From positions 2,480,001 through 2,544,000 of the forward strand of contig OZ345374.1 of NCBI GenBank assembly GCA_977006965.1: 64,000 nt of DNA. Reading direction: 5' to 3'. How positions within the stretch are numbered: position 1 is the first letter of the stretch; the number at the start of each line of letters is the position of its first letter. Below are positions 22,269-33,700 of the stretch, piece after piece. The DNA comes from Phymatolithon calcareum (lineage: Eukaryota > Rhodophyta > Florideophyceae > Hapalidiales). Position numbers and translations under genes: made by a program. Below the pieces are notes generated by a model. It was given only the letters and a program-made list of their open reading frames with translations, did not search any database and was not told the origin of the DNA.

Positions 22269-23291
22269 ATGGAGCTTATGCAAGGAACAGCACCCGCAGA
22301 CTCCACTGCGTCAAATGCATTACTACCCGAAGTGTCTCTGGACCCTTGCGTTCGCGTTAATCAACTTGATGGAAATGTCAGCTCATCAAAGTTCCTGACA
22401 AAGCTGCAAATGTTTCTTGAAAACAGGGGCTATGAAATGACCAAGATCGACAAAGCAGTCGAAGGGTATATCGTGAACTTTTCGACAAGGGAGGCACGTG
22501 TGGCGTTCGTAGCGGGTCTTCGAAATGCCAAGAATACCACTATTGATGATTTATCGGATTCTTTCTCGAGCCTAACGAAGAAGCGTAAGATGCCCGGAAA
22601 AGGTTCTGTGGAAAAAAAGAAAGCAAGGCAGGGAGCAGTGAGGTCTATAAGAAGAGCTGTGGAATCAATTTCGGGAATAGCAGAGTCCGGGAATCGAGTC
22701 GGCATTTCTATGCGGATGAAAATTCGCGACCCGTATAATCTTGCTGCTGTGGAGTATCTTGAACAGTTCCAATCGAAAGTGAGTGAGTCTGTTGCCACCG
22801 TTAGCGGAATTAATGTTGAATCTGAAACTGTTACAATGCAGAAACGTACGGTGTTGAACACCCTAAACTCGTATTCAAAGCGTGCGAACTCGCTGATGGC
22901 GCAACGAAAATCAATTTAGAGGGACGTTTCTAAAAGGCGTGAAAGAGAATATGAAAGAAGGCGTGCGTCTGAAATTGTGCAAGAGCAAGCATTGATGGAA
23001 GACAATATGGGAGCGAGGGCATGTGACTACATCCGTTCGAGAATACCCAATCCGCATCATGATCGTCCCTACAGTATTGCCTACTTGCTGCAAGAGCTGC
23101 ACAATGTTCATCCTCCTCAGGTTTTGGGGAAGCGTCCAAGCTACGAACATCTCTCCCGTTCAGATAAGATCTCGGAGCATACAGAGGCAGCCCTGGCTTG
23201 TACACATCCAAAGTATGCAAATCGGAGCTTATCAGACTTTGAGAAACGTGTTTGCGATCAGCGTTACTATTTTATTGTAGCCGCTGTGTAA
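22269..23291 (+). pseudogene. unknown basic protein gene interrupted by one TAG
   Basis: From ATG 22269 the frame is open to TAG at 22917-22919, and continues in the same frame without another stop to 23291. Together this is ~340 codons with coherent composition. The N-terminal ~90 residues look globular, followed by a Lys-rich nuclear-localisation-like patch (KKRKMPGKG...KKKAR), a helical middle, a strongly charged helix straddling the TAG (KRREREYERRR) and a polar C-terminus. I do not recognise the family. Since only one stop breaks an otherwise intact frame, it is either a young pseudogene, a sequencing error, or a readthrough case; the first is most likely in this context. Confidence 0.5.
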
Positions 23292-23470
23292 GATATGGTA
23301 AATTTAGTCGACGAATTGTTGAATGCACCGTAGGGCGCTCGATTGCTTACCTTGACCTCTGATACCTATAGAGTATACCGATATATATCGAGCCTGACCT
23401 GCGGTAATACACTGCATGATAGTTAGAAATATGCACTTTCGCACTCTTGCGAAAATTCTTCATAAACGCA

Positions 23471-23851
23471 ATGTCCTTGATCATGCAAGTCGTTCCCTTC
23501 CGGCAGCGAGAGCGGCGAATTGGCCATGAAAACGATGTAGTTCGGTGCGGCGGCCGGGAGGCCAGAAGGATGACAAAGCTCGGCGAAGGCTACAAGGCGA
23601 GGGCGGTACAGGGGCCAGGGAAGCGAAATAGTTCAGACTGTTATCTGGTTAGAATCCGAGGGTTCGAAGAGAAAAGCATCGTGAAAGACCTTGACCGGGC
23701 CGCTATGAATCACATAGCACTGAAGTGCAGCAGGAGTAGTGACGTCAAAGAAGAATGGGTATCACATGAGGAAAGTATTGTCATTGAAAGAGAACTGCCA
23801 AGGCTAGAAGTCCTTTCGAAGTTGATGTCGCCAGCTTGTAGACAATTCTGA
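23471..23851 (+). CDS. hypothetical ORF, unrecognised
   Basis: The frame is open from 23447, and the first ATG is at 23471, giving about 126 codons. The product is highly charged, with many Arg and Glu, and contains no recognisable domain. It lies ~180 bases after the broken gene at 22269-23291 on the same strand and could be another decayed part of the same locus. It may also be a chance frame. Confidence 0.25.
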   Translation: MSLIMQVVPFRQRERRIGHENDVVRCGGREARRMTKLGEGYKARAVQGPGKRNSSDCYLVRIRGFEEKSIVKDLDRAAMNHIALKCSRSSDVKEEWVSHEESIVIERELPRLEVLSKLMSPACRQF

Positions 23852-24059
23852 GGCTTGAGATACAATGCAACACTCACCCAGAGTGTGACGGTGGCACGGT
23901 ACTGCGATCTGTAATCGTACTAGTAACAGGCCGGCGGGGCGGTGGGCAGGCGAACGAGGGCGGCACGGCGAGGGCGGTGCAGCGGTCAGGCACGCGGGAT
24001 GTGGACAGGACGGAAATGCAGCACGACGAGGGCGGTGCTGGTAGCGAAGTACAGCGGCG

Positions 24060-25140
24060 CGTACATTACTATGGATTCCACGTGTCAAACCGCCAACGGG
24101 ACCTCATATGTCCCTGTGGCGCTGCCACTTAGTGGACAATTAAGGCTCACTATATCGCCGTATTACATGAAATTTTTGCGCCGAATAATTTGAGTGACAG
24201 CCAATCAGGAATCGCCCGATCACGATATATTTCAATTTACGTCTATCTAATTTGTCCAGTTCTTAATAAATATGATATCGTACTCTATAACTGTAAATAA
24301 CCGAGAATGATTTCGATGGCTATGGCTTATAACTCCAATTAAGACTTTTTGATACCCGTGCCATAACCAATTGTGCGTTAGGGGCAACTCTATGCCCATA
24401 ATCATTGCTGCCAGCCAGCTCATTCAGTTCCGATTTCTTACAGTGTTTTCAATCCAGATTCCTTTCGATTGGACAGTTCTCAGAAATTGAGGCAGAAACA
24501 AATTCCTATCTCACATACGCTGAGCTGCGTCACCCAGAGTCAGTCTCCCATACTACGCGTACCCAGCCTAGATTGTGGAGGACGGACATGATATCTGAAC
24601 TTGAACGTCACCTTGCGGCAACGTAATTTATTGGTGATCACGTGAACCGCTTCCCCATTCGCCGCGGTATCACATGGCGCGAGAAGGAATGTAATGAGTG
24701 TTTCGCGTCTCGTCTGTGCATGAGCGCCGATCTTGGACGTCGCCGTGGGGCAACGGACTGGAATAGCTTTTCCATGCACGGCTTACGAATGCGCCTTGCT
24801 ATCCTCTCGTGATTTTTGTTTCGTTCATGCCCGGTTGCTGAACTTGAACGTCGCATTCCGGTACCGGACTTTTGGCTTTCACATGAACCGCTATTCGCTC
24901 CAGTAACCACTCGTACGAGAAGGACAGGAATGAGTTCTTGGCGTCTCGTTTGTGCATGATAGCTGAGCTTGGACGTCGCCTTGCGGCAATGGACATTCTT
25001 GGTTTTTGCATGCACAGCTTTCGATCACGTCTCGCTCCCCTCTCTTCGAACGTAATGTGGGTTTTGCGTTTCGCCGATCGCTAAGCTGGACGTAGCTGCG
25101 TGGCAACGGACCTGTTTCGCTTTTGTGGGCACGGATTTCG
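24060..25140. repeat. left copy of a diverged duplication containing satellite units
   Basis: This block resembles 25990-27400 in the same order: a stretch with GGACAATTAAGG and TTTCAATTTA, a middle around ACTCTATAAC, then units with CTTGGACGTCGCC, GCGGCAACGGACTGGAAT and CCATGCACGGCTTACGAATGCGCC. The strongest unit marker is at 24734 and 24970 (236 bases apart). The block carries no supported gene; open frames of 70-125 codons on both strands follow from the repeat period (about 79 codons). Confidence 0.7.
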
Positions 25141-25567
25141 CAATCGCACTACTCGTACGTTTACTCCAACATACAATTGTGAAAAGAATTTATAGCCTAA
25201 GGCAGCGAAAAAGTGAGTCTTGAAATCTGTGTTTACTGTTTGAGGACAGTACTGTATGGGCTTCTTGTATCAGCTCTGTCAAGTGTTTCCTTTACAGCTC
25301 CGGAGCTAATTGATTTTCTGTGAATGGGAAAACGCATGGTCTCCCAACTCTTCCCACTGCAGCTTAGTGGCCGTCCGTCGCCGTCCATCTCCCGCACTCG
25401 ACCTCGAACCTCCGCGCTCATACCGGTCTACATTGTTACTCAGCCGCCGGCGTTTCCCGATCCTCGACCGCCGTCATGCTTCGACCGATAATCCTCGTCT
25501 TTACGTTGCAGTATCTTGACTGCCGCAGTGTTGCGCCGTTACATTTCGCCTGAATTTCGAAAGCCTA

Positions 25568-26000
25568 GTGGACCCATTTCTCAGCTTTGTGTGCCAGTTG
25601 TACAGTAACTTGGGAAAGACTGTGGACACAGTTCTTCGCGCTTCGAACGCTCAATTGCGCCGACCGTGCATACTTTCTGCCGTGAAATCCTCGCCTATCT
25701 ATCATTTGAAGCAATTTCCTGATTTGATGAAACTTAATCAAGCTTGGACCGCTCAGATTGCTGTCGAACCGTTGAAAGCGTGGCTGGAGATGCTTTCGAA
25801 ATCGCTAAAGAGTTGTTTGTGGTGGCTCGTTATATGCTGGACAGCCCCTATGGAAAAAGTTTCATTTCTCGCATTGAATCGTTGCTTCAGGAGCGCGTTG
25901 TTGCTGGTACTGGTCGCGCTTCTACCGAATCTCTACGTCCAATTGGATATGCTCTGTGCCCAACACTGGGTTGGGTCAGTTGGCCCTGCAGATCCGCACG
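25568..26000 (+). pseudogene. Tra1/TRRAP-like fragment
   Basis: Two plus-strand frames, 25568-26035 and 25744-26025, overlap. The second reads AFEIAKELFVVARYMLDSPYGKSF and LLQERVVAGTGRASTESLRPIGYAL. This resembles the alpha-solenoid region of the PIKK-like SAGA/NuA4 scaffold Tra1/TRRAP, where a similar segment precedes a Leu/His-rich helix. A frame change occurs near 25760, and only about 130 residues of a ~3800-residue protein are present. The fragment sits between the two copies of the satellite-bearing duplication. The assignment rests on remembered family resemblance and is moderate. Confidence 0.4.
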
Positions 26001-27800
26001 GCGCTGCCATTTGGTGTACAATTAAGGTACCTTAGTTGTGTAGTGAACGTTCACAATACCGCGCTATTACATGCAATTTCGCGCCATATGATATGCCTGG
26101 CAGACAATCAGGAACAACCGGATCACGATTTATTTCAATTTATGCTTAGCTAATTTGTCCATGGGCAGATCCCAAAAACTATCATATCATACTCTATAAC
26201 CCAGAATGGTTTCGATGGTTATGGATATTATAACCCAAATGAACACTTTTAACAACCCATTTTCATAACCGTGAAATAACCCATTTTGGGTTAGCGGCAA
26301 GTCTATTACCATGATCATTGCTTCCAGCCTGCGTATTCAGTTCAAGTTTCTTACAGCGTTTTCAATCCAGATCAATGCGGATTGGACGGTTTTCAGAAAA
26401 TGTGCTAGAAACAAATTTATATCTCACATACTCTGGGCTGTGTCACCTAGAGTTAGACACCCACACTACGCGCACACAGCCAGACTGATGGTGGACGGAT
26501 GTGATATCTGCGCTTGAACGTAGCCTTGCGGCAACGTACTTTCTTGGCGATCACGTGAACCGCTTCTCCATTCGCCGCGGTATCACCTGGCCAGAGAATG
26601 AATGCAATGAATGTTTCCCGTCTCTGCTGTGCATGAGCGCCGAGCTTGGACGAGGCTATGCGGCAACGGACTGGAATGGCGTTTCCATGCACGGCCTTCG
26701 AATATGCCTCGCTATCCTCTCGTGCTTTGGTATTTCTTTCATGCCCGATCGCTGAAATTGGACATCGCCTTACGGTAACGCACTTTTAGCTTTCACATTA
26801 ACCGATATTCGCTACAGAAATCATTCCTAAAAGCAGGACATGAATGTGTGCTTCCCGTCTCTGCTGTGCATGAACGCCGAGCTTGGACGTCGCAGTGGGG
26901 CAACAGACTGGAATGGCTTTTCCATGCACGGCTTACGAATGCGTCTCGCTATCATCTCGTGCTTCGGTATTTCTTTCATGACCGATCGCTGAAATTGGAC
27001 ATTGCTTTACGGTAACGCACTTTTGGCTTTCACATTAACCGATATTTACTACAGTAACCACTCCTACAAGAAGGACATGAATGCGTGTTTCCCGTCTCTG
27101 CTGTGCATGAGCGACGAGCTTGGACGTCGCCGTGCGGCAACGGACTGGAATGGCCTTTCCATGCACGGCTTACGAATGCGCCTCGCTATCCTCTCGTGCT
27201 TCGGTGTTTATTTCATGCCCGATCTTTGAGCTTGGACATCGGCTTACGCTAACCCTCTTTTGGCTTTCACAATAACCGCTATTCGCCACGTTATCCACTT
27301 CTACGAGAAGGACAGTAATGAGCGCTTCGAGTCTCGTTTCTACATGATCGCTGAGCTGGACGTAGCTTTGCGGCAACGAACGTTCTTGGCTTTTTCATGA
27401 ACGGCTTTCGATTCCTCCTCGGTATCGCCTCCTTGAATTCAATGTGGGTTTTTGCGGCTCATTCGTGCCGATACCTTTGGAGCAACGGACTTTTTTTTCT
27501 TTTATATGAACGGCTGTCGCACTCGCCCTACTATCGTCGTTTACAGGACTTCGCGTTCGAGTCTCACTCGAGTCAAAGAATACGTTTCTGCATCTCGACT
27601 GTGCAAAATTTTTGAGCTGGGACGTGGCCTCGCAGCAACAAACATTTTTGTTTTTTGATGCTAGTCTTTCGCAATTTGCGTGATAGACTCGCGTGCGAAG
27701 AGAGAAAGTGCTCAATTTCGCTCTTTTTGTTTACATTGGACGTCTCCTCCCTGCAAAGGACTTGTTTTCCTTTCACGCACTAGTTTCGCAAGTTTCCGTC
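25990..27800. repeat. right copy of the duplication with a ~237-bp satellite
   Basis: The marker TGGAC(G) within the unit falls at about 26647, 26884, 27121 and 27357, giving a period of 236-237 bases. Each unit has two related halves (TTGGACRTCGCCTTACGGTAACGC and CTTGGACGTCGCCGTGCGGCAACG). Units decay towards 27800. The first ~500 bases (25990-26500) align with 24100-24590. It flanks the Tra1-like fragment opposite the left copy, in the same orientation. Confidence 0.75.
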
Positions 27801-27988
27801 GGCTTCTATAACGAGCTTGTCTGTGAGTGATTGGGAACGGGGCCAACACTCTGGGAAGAGAATTTCGATACAGAGCTCCATTGAGTTTGTGTGAGATGGA
27901 GTATCGGACCGTGGTTTTACTACTCTCTGATATCGACCTTGGCGCCCAACTAGTTTTTCTTCCTGTTTGTCAGCTTACGTTCCACTCT

Positions 27989-29261
27989 CTAGTTGTATGT
28001 GTTACTAAATCGACCCTGCTTTCCCCCTTTAACTTCATCCTCGGAGCCTCGTCGCTTCCGCCCAAAGTCCGCGTCATTGTGTTTCACTTTTGAACCCATA
28101 GCATCCACGTGAAGAATGCGGCAATCATCTGATTGCTCAAGATTCCAAACTGCATTTTCATTTCCTTCATTAATCGCATGCCTTGGTCTAGTTCCTCTCT
28201 CCACGAAGATCGCAAGTTTTCGTATTTTGTCCTTGTCGTCTTCAAACACTTCAACATGATCACTGGTGTACATATGTGGACGCGAGGAAACTTTACCCCC
28301 TTCAATGTTTGACCTTCTCTTGCTTCTTCTGGAGTACTGCGGGCGATTCTGTCGAATACCAATATCAAACTGCCACTCATGTGTGGCCATGCGGTAAAGT
28401 TCAACTAGATGCTCTGCATTTCCGTGTCCTGATTGCTTTGCGTAATGTAGTCCAGCTGTACGCATTGTGTGACCACCTTGAGTAATGAACGGGTGTGAAA
28501 AATCGTCACCGTAGCCTTCAATGCTCGTGGAAATCAGTATAGATTTTAATTGGAATGCGTCCGATTCCTCATGCTTCGCATATCCTCTCTGCCAATGTCT
28601 GTACATGGAGAAAGATAGACCGAGCTTGTATTTCGAAAAAACGTGGCCTATCTGCTCTGCGACCTTTTCGGGGGCTATAGTGCCCAAGAGAATGATATTA
28701 CGGAGTTCATTTCTTCGTTTGAGGATCTCGACGCTGGCTTCCCCCGCTGAAACGGTCTCCTTCTCTTCGTTGATACGAGCGATTCCAATGATTACAGGAT
28801 GAATGAGAAGAAAAAATACTGTGAAGAGGAAAGAAGTCTCCTCGTCCAAATGCCTTGAAATGGAATCGAGGAGTCCGTCTCGGATATTTTTTGACTTGTT
28901 ATACGTTGGGACAATCATGACCTCTCCACATACGAGGAAAATGCTCCGCTTTTGCGTCCAAGTGTTTCGCAAAGCCAAAGTACCGAGCTCCGTTCCTCTG
29001 CTTGGAGCCCCGGCACCAGATGAACGACAGATATAAGAAGGGGTACGACATTTGTCGCAGTATTTCGCCATCCTTCCATTTCTTCCACGTTGCGATCGGA
29101 TAAAATATTTTCGCACGTCCACAATCGGGCGGACCTGAAGCACCTTGAAGTAAATTGTCAAAAATAAGTTGGCGCATATCTGATTGCATCGCTCGCACAC
29201 ATTCTCCGACTTTGACTTTACCCAGCTCTAGGCCTCGAACAATTCCACAGAAGTCATGCAA
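27989..29261 (-). pseudogene. relic of the zinc finger-YR-helicase element (YR part)
   Basis: The 403-codon minus frame 29200-27989 and an overlapping frame 29261-28899 match residues ~530-960 of the intact protein at 30719-35473. Shared landmarks are SRGTELGTLALRNT (first catalytic Arg), YNKSK (Lys), ISRHLDEETSFLF, LSFSMYRHWQRGYAK (second Arg) and GGHTMRTAGLHYA (His, then Tyr nine residues later). All proposed catalytic residues are therefore kept. A frameshift lies near 29030, and the zinc-finger N-terminus and the entire helicase are absent; similarity ends in the linker before the helicase. This relic shows that the YR block is a conserved unit. Confidence 0.82.
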
Positions 29262-29412
29262 TAGCCTGCCATTTTTGCTTCTGTGCGATACCCTCTTAAT
29301 TGGCCTAGTTTATGGGTTTTTCAGATTTGGAGGTTATCATTAAATTCCACTTGCATCCAAGTCTCCCAGCACTCGAGCCTACTTTTTAGATAATTTTTCG
29401 CCGGTCAGCCCC

Positions 29413-29535
29413 AGGTGGCGCTTTTTTCCCTTGTACACTTACGCGCCTGGTACCGTTCGAAAGCTCTCTCTGCGAGCTTTCTAACGGTACCAAGCGCGAA
29501 AGTGTGCGCGAACGGGAACATGGTGCGCTAGACCA
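29413..29535. mobile_element. foldback (MITE-like) element, member 1
   Basis: The arms 29449-29466 and 29474-29491 (GGTACCGTTCGAAAGCTC and its complement) pair with one mismatch around a 7-base loop. Imperfect pairing continues outward to about 45 bases per arm, ending at GCGC. The outer arm is shared with the element at 29680-29796. It has no coding capacity. It could be a non-autonomous foldback transposon. Confidence 0.65.
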
Positions 29536-29679
29536 CCGGGATTGTGCTCAAATATTATTACAAAACAGGATTCTAAGTTTATGATTGATTAAGAGCAGTA
29601 AAAATTAAACTCCAATTTGTTGCGCCTAAATCTGAAATCTTATTATATATATATTTTTTGGCACAATGGCCGACTTCTG

Positions 29680-29796
29680 GCGCACCAACTTCCGGTTAAC
29701 GCACAATTACGCGCTTGGTACCGATCTCTTTGACTCCGTGAGCACATTGCAGGGGTACCAGGTGCGTCACTGTGCGCGAACGGGAAGTTAGTGTGC
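29680..29796. mobile_element. foldback (MITE-like) element, member 2
   Basis: The arms 29680-29722 and 29754-29796 are imperfect inverted repeats about 43 bases long, both ending inward at GGTACC, around a ~31-base centre. Arm sequence such as ACTTCCCGTTCGCGCACA resembles the outer arm of member 1, 190 bases upstream, so the two form a family. Confidence 0.62.
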
Positions 29797-29799
29797 TGG

Positions 29800-30475
29800 A
29801 ATCCAAGCGGCATAGGGAATGACCTCAGAGAGGTAACGCGCATGGCCAATGAGATAAGGCTTTCTGCTGTGGTCACCAACCATAATTTGGGAATAGGGAT
29901 GCTAGCCAATTAGGAGAAAGTGCCGTGAATATTACCAATTACAATTACCATCATGGAATCGGCGGCTCGTGGTTGAATTACAGCGATGGTGTAGTGGAAA
30001 AAAATAATGTGCTCTATTGGCCATTTCGTGTGCCTCGCGTATTGGAACGTAATCACGGGTCTGTACTGTCAAACAATAAAAATATCATGTGCAATGTCGA
30101 AATTGCGTATGGTTAGAGATCATAAGAGATCCGGACTCAAATTAGGGCCTTTCTATTGGCTATTGGTGAGTGCCCGGGATGCGTCGGTGGAGACCGCATT
30201 TGAATGTAACTGTATGAGCGGAGAGTATGGTGCTTCCATATGGAATATACGTTATTGTTGTACAATATTCTGTAATCAAAATGCTGGATTCGGGAAGCAG
30301 TCCTCTTCACTTGAGCTCGTTACGTAATATGGTTACAATTTATTGGTGGAAACTACTGTCTGACAATGCACAATGTTCATGATTGCGTGATTGATCCTGG
30401 CACCTTCTCCATTGGGATGTGGAAGTTTGTCGGATTGCAGTTAACTCTTGCACGGTCAATAATGAGAATAGCGAG
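29800..30475. other. gap between foldback elements and the intact helicase ORF
   Basis: AT-rich and stop-rich in all frames; only frames below ~110 codons without recognisable motifs occur. A GGGAATAGGG word is present near 29890. No gene is supported. Confidence 0.4.
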
Positions 30476-30479
30476 TGTG

Positions 30480-30640
30480 AAGTTAGGGAATAAGGGATAG
30501 GGAATAGGGAGTAGGGAATAGAAGTTTGTAGTTGTTCAGGTCATGAAGAAGTTGTTGTTTAGCAATGGTTAAGGTAAAAGGTAATGGACCAATTTTCGGG
30601 CATAGAGAACACGGAATAGGGGAATATATGGGAAATGTAT
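30480..30640 (+). repeat. G-rich GGGAATA-type repeat upstream of the helicase ORF
   Basis: The plus strand contains clustered GGGAATA, GGGATAG and GGGAGTAG words at ~30484-30525, and again AATAGGGGAATATATGGGAAAT at ~30610-30640. The words resemble those of the much larger array downstream of the same ORF. The ORF begins about 80 bases further on. Confidence 0.65.
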
Positions 30641-30718
30641 CAGAAATTAATGTAAGCAACGCACATTAGAGCCGGCGGGGTCCTTAGATCCCACCTAAAG
30701 CAGCACGAAGTCAGAACC

Positions 30719-33700
30719 ATGTTCGATGAAGATGTTAATTTGCTCTCTTGTCATGGCATTAGACCATGCCCGGAGACGGCGTCCTTCATTTGCGCCAGAG
30801 AAGAGTGCCGGGTCGAGCTGTCGTCGATCCGGAAGGCATTTGTTCAGCATTTGAGAAGAAATGGACATTCCCTTGTTGACGACGAAGCATTGGGTCTCTG
30901 GCGTGCCGCGGATCGGTGCGCCGAGTCGTTCCCGAAGAGCCACCCAGTACGAGAAAAGTATCGATCTGGAGGCGCACGGCACGGACAACTTCCGGCGATC
31001 GATGGTCTTCTTGTCGTGCAAGGCAAGTGCTGTCCGAAGTGCGACATTCTCTTTGAGGGCGACAGCACTTTGCGTCGTCACGGACGTGTGGTGCACGAGA
31101 CAACCTTTTCCAGAAAGACAGTTCGTAATCTGAGAACGTCGTTGTGCCAAAGTTTGTCAGGCAAGTGCGGTGGAAAAAAGCTCTTCTTGATCGAATATGC
31201 AGGGACAAGCAGCGATCTTCGTGGAGAAACAGAAGGTGGCATCAGCGCTGCGCTTGCCAGATACGACCCTGGAGAAGTATCGCCGACGTATATTCGGGCG
31301 GCAAGCGATCGCGAAAAGAGCGGCTTTGTCAGCCTCGCCAAGTGCCAAGAGCGCCTTGACTCTGTCGGCCTCTCTCTTGGCGATGCATGGCGTCTCATTC
31401 AGCTAGGGGAAGGTGGTCGCGAGTCTGCTCTTGTGTCGTCGCAAACGGTTAAGCAGCTGTTTGTCGATGCGCGAGAGCTGTTCCGCGCGGTGAACAGTTT
31501 TCGGTCCACCTTGGTAGATATTAGCCCAGGCGGAACACTGGAGAAGAAGAAGCCGTTTCAGTTCCTTAACGACGACCAACGTGGGGATCGATCACTCGAC
31601 CGGTATGTTCGGAGCGCGGGTATGCTCGTTGTCATGGCTCTTCGAGTTCATCGAGACAGGCAGAAGTATGCCGGGATTTCGATGAGCCCTGCTCTTGTGG
31701 GCGCACTCAATGACCTTTCAAGTGACAATGGCACTGACGAGGAGATTGTGTGCATGAAGGTGCACCGGGTGCTGTGCAGAATTTTCTTCGAGAGGAGCAG
31801 CGTCTCCGGAGGGTCTGTCAGGCTCTTCTCTTTCGCCGTGGCCGCCTGTATGTGCGTTGGCGGTGAGACGATGGACCGCCTGCACTTCAAGCAAGGACGT
31901 CAAGTTGCTCCGGAAGTGACGGGCATTCTATACGCGGCGTCGTGCTGTGCTCTTCTGGAGATGCGAAAGTACAGTGACGAAGAGAGGCGTGTAGAGGTGG
32001 AAGCGGAGATGCAATCGGCGATGTGCACTGGGGCAAAAGTCGGATTGTCCGTCTTCGTGGACATGCGGTCGATCTGCACCTCTGTTCGAGCAGAGGAGAC
32101 GCCAGAGAATATGTTCGACAAATGTGGAGTTCATAGTCGGTGCGGGTTTATGGGAGGAATCGAGGTATCGGCCGACGATGTGAACGATGAGCACAGTGAG
32201 GACAATGTGGACGGTGGGAACCGTATTGTGCCTTCAGTCGGACGTACTGTGCGGTCAGTGCACAAGGACCTTCGGAAGGCAATCTTTGTTGATTTGCTGA
32301 AGGAGAAGATGCTGCCACCGAGGTTTCGTGAGGAGTGCTCATCGATCTTGGACGAAGAGAGCAATATGGTACCAGGGTACTGGGCTTTGGCTGACGTGCG
32401 GAACAGCGAGTTTGTTCGTCGGTGTAATCGGTGGATCCGCGAAGAGATGCTACCGTGCTTACCGGCAGCCGAGTTGGATGCATGGACTAAAGCGGCAAGA
32501 AACCTAGTTCCATTGTTCCTTACGGCACTGCACCTCGGCGCTGGAGGGCCTGGGCGCGGGACAGAGATCGGTAGTATGGGACTGCGGAACACTCCGAGTT
32601 GCAAACGTGCTATCTTCTTCGTGGGCCAAGAGGTGATGATCAAACCAAAGTTCAACAAGAGTCGAAGCGTGCGTCAATGTCGAAACTTTTTTATATCGCG
32701 ACATCTGGACGAGGAGACGTCATTTCTGTTCAAGGCGTTTCTACTGCTTGTGCACCCTGTCATGGTGCAGTATGCGGAAATGAAGGAACAGTCGGTAGAA
32801 GTTCCGGCTGGTGCAGAAGGGGAAGCCATACTGCGAGAGCGGTGGCTTCTCCGGGACAGTGTCTGTCTCGGAGTTGTGAAGCCTGAACGGGTCGCCGAAC
32901 GGATCGGAACGGTGTTTGCTAAGTACAAGTTTCCTCTGAGTTTCTCGCAGTTCCGTCAGTGGCAGCGCGGTTTCGTGAAGATGAAGGGTCGGGAGTCTTA
33001 CCTTGCGAAGTGTTTGGCTCTGGAAGGGACGGAAGGAGAAGATATTGGCGACGATAATGACGGCGTCGATCGGGCCGCGGCTCTGCAGGCTGGTCATACT
33101 TTGAGGACAGCAACTTTGTTTTACGCGCAATCAAGTCGTCTCGGTGATGACTCTTTGGAACCAGACGAACAAGTTGTGGAGATGTTCCGTCTCGCGTCGT
33201 ATGAGTGGCAGACGGACATTGGGTTGCGCACGAAGACGGCTTCGCGATCTGGAGATGGCGAGAGGAGCAGTCCAGGAACGGGTGAGAAAGATATGACGGA
33301 ACAGCAGCTGGCAGTGTTGGCAGATGTTGTGGCAGACCGGGTTTTTAAGAAATTGGAGTCAGTGACACAATCAAGAGGTTGTGTTTCCGGCTTTAATTAT
33401 GATCCGGAGTCTGTCGATAACGTTTGTCGGAGACTGTTTTCAGAAGAAGCCACCGGGAATGCGATACTATCCGTAGATGCAGCTCCTTCCGACGTGTCGC
33501 CAAGGAGAAGTTCTGGTTCTTGCGGGAATGGGTTTGATGCAACGAATGCGCTGCGGAAGGTGACGAGAAATGCGAGCGTCGAATTCCGATCGGCGGAGCA
33601 GAAGTTTGCCATGGAGGCGGTCGCTGGCAGAAGATCGGATGTTGCTGTCATTCTAGCTACCGGTTGCGGAAAGACAGCGGTTGTGATGGGGCCGATTCTG

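Noticed and set aside
24540-25106. Basic Cys/His-rich frames on the minus strand as a zinc-finger protein
   Set aside because: They are made of the ~237-base satellite (79 codons per unit), lack regular Cys/His spacing and change frame between units.
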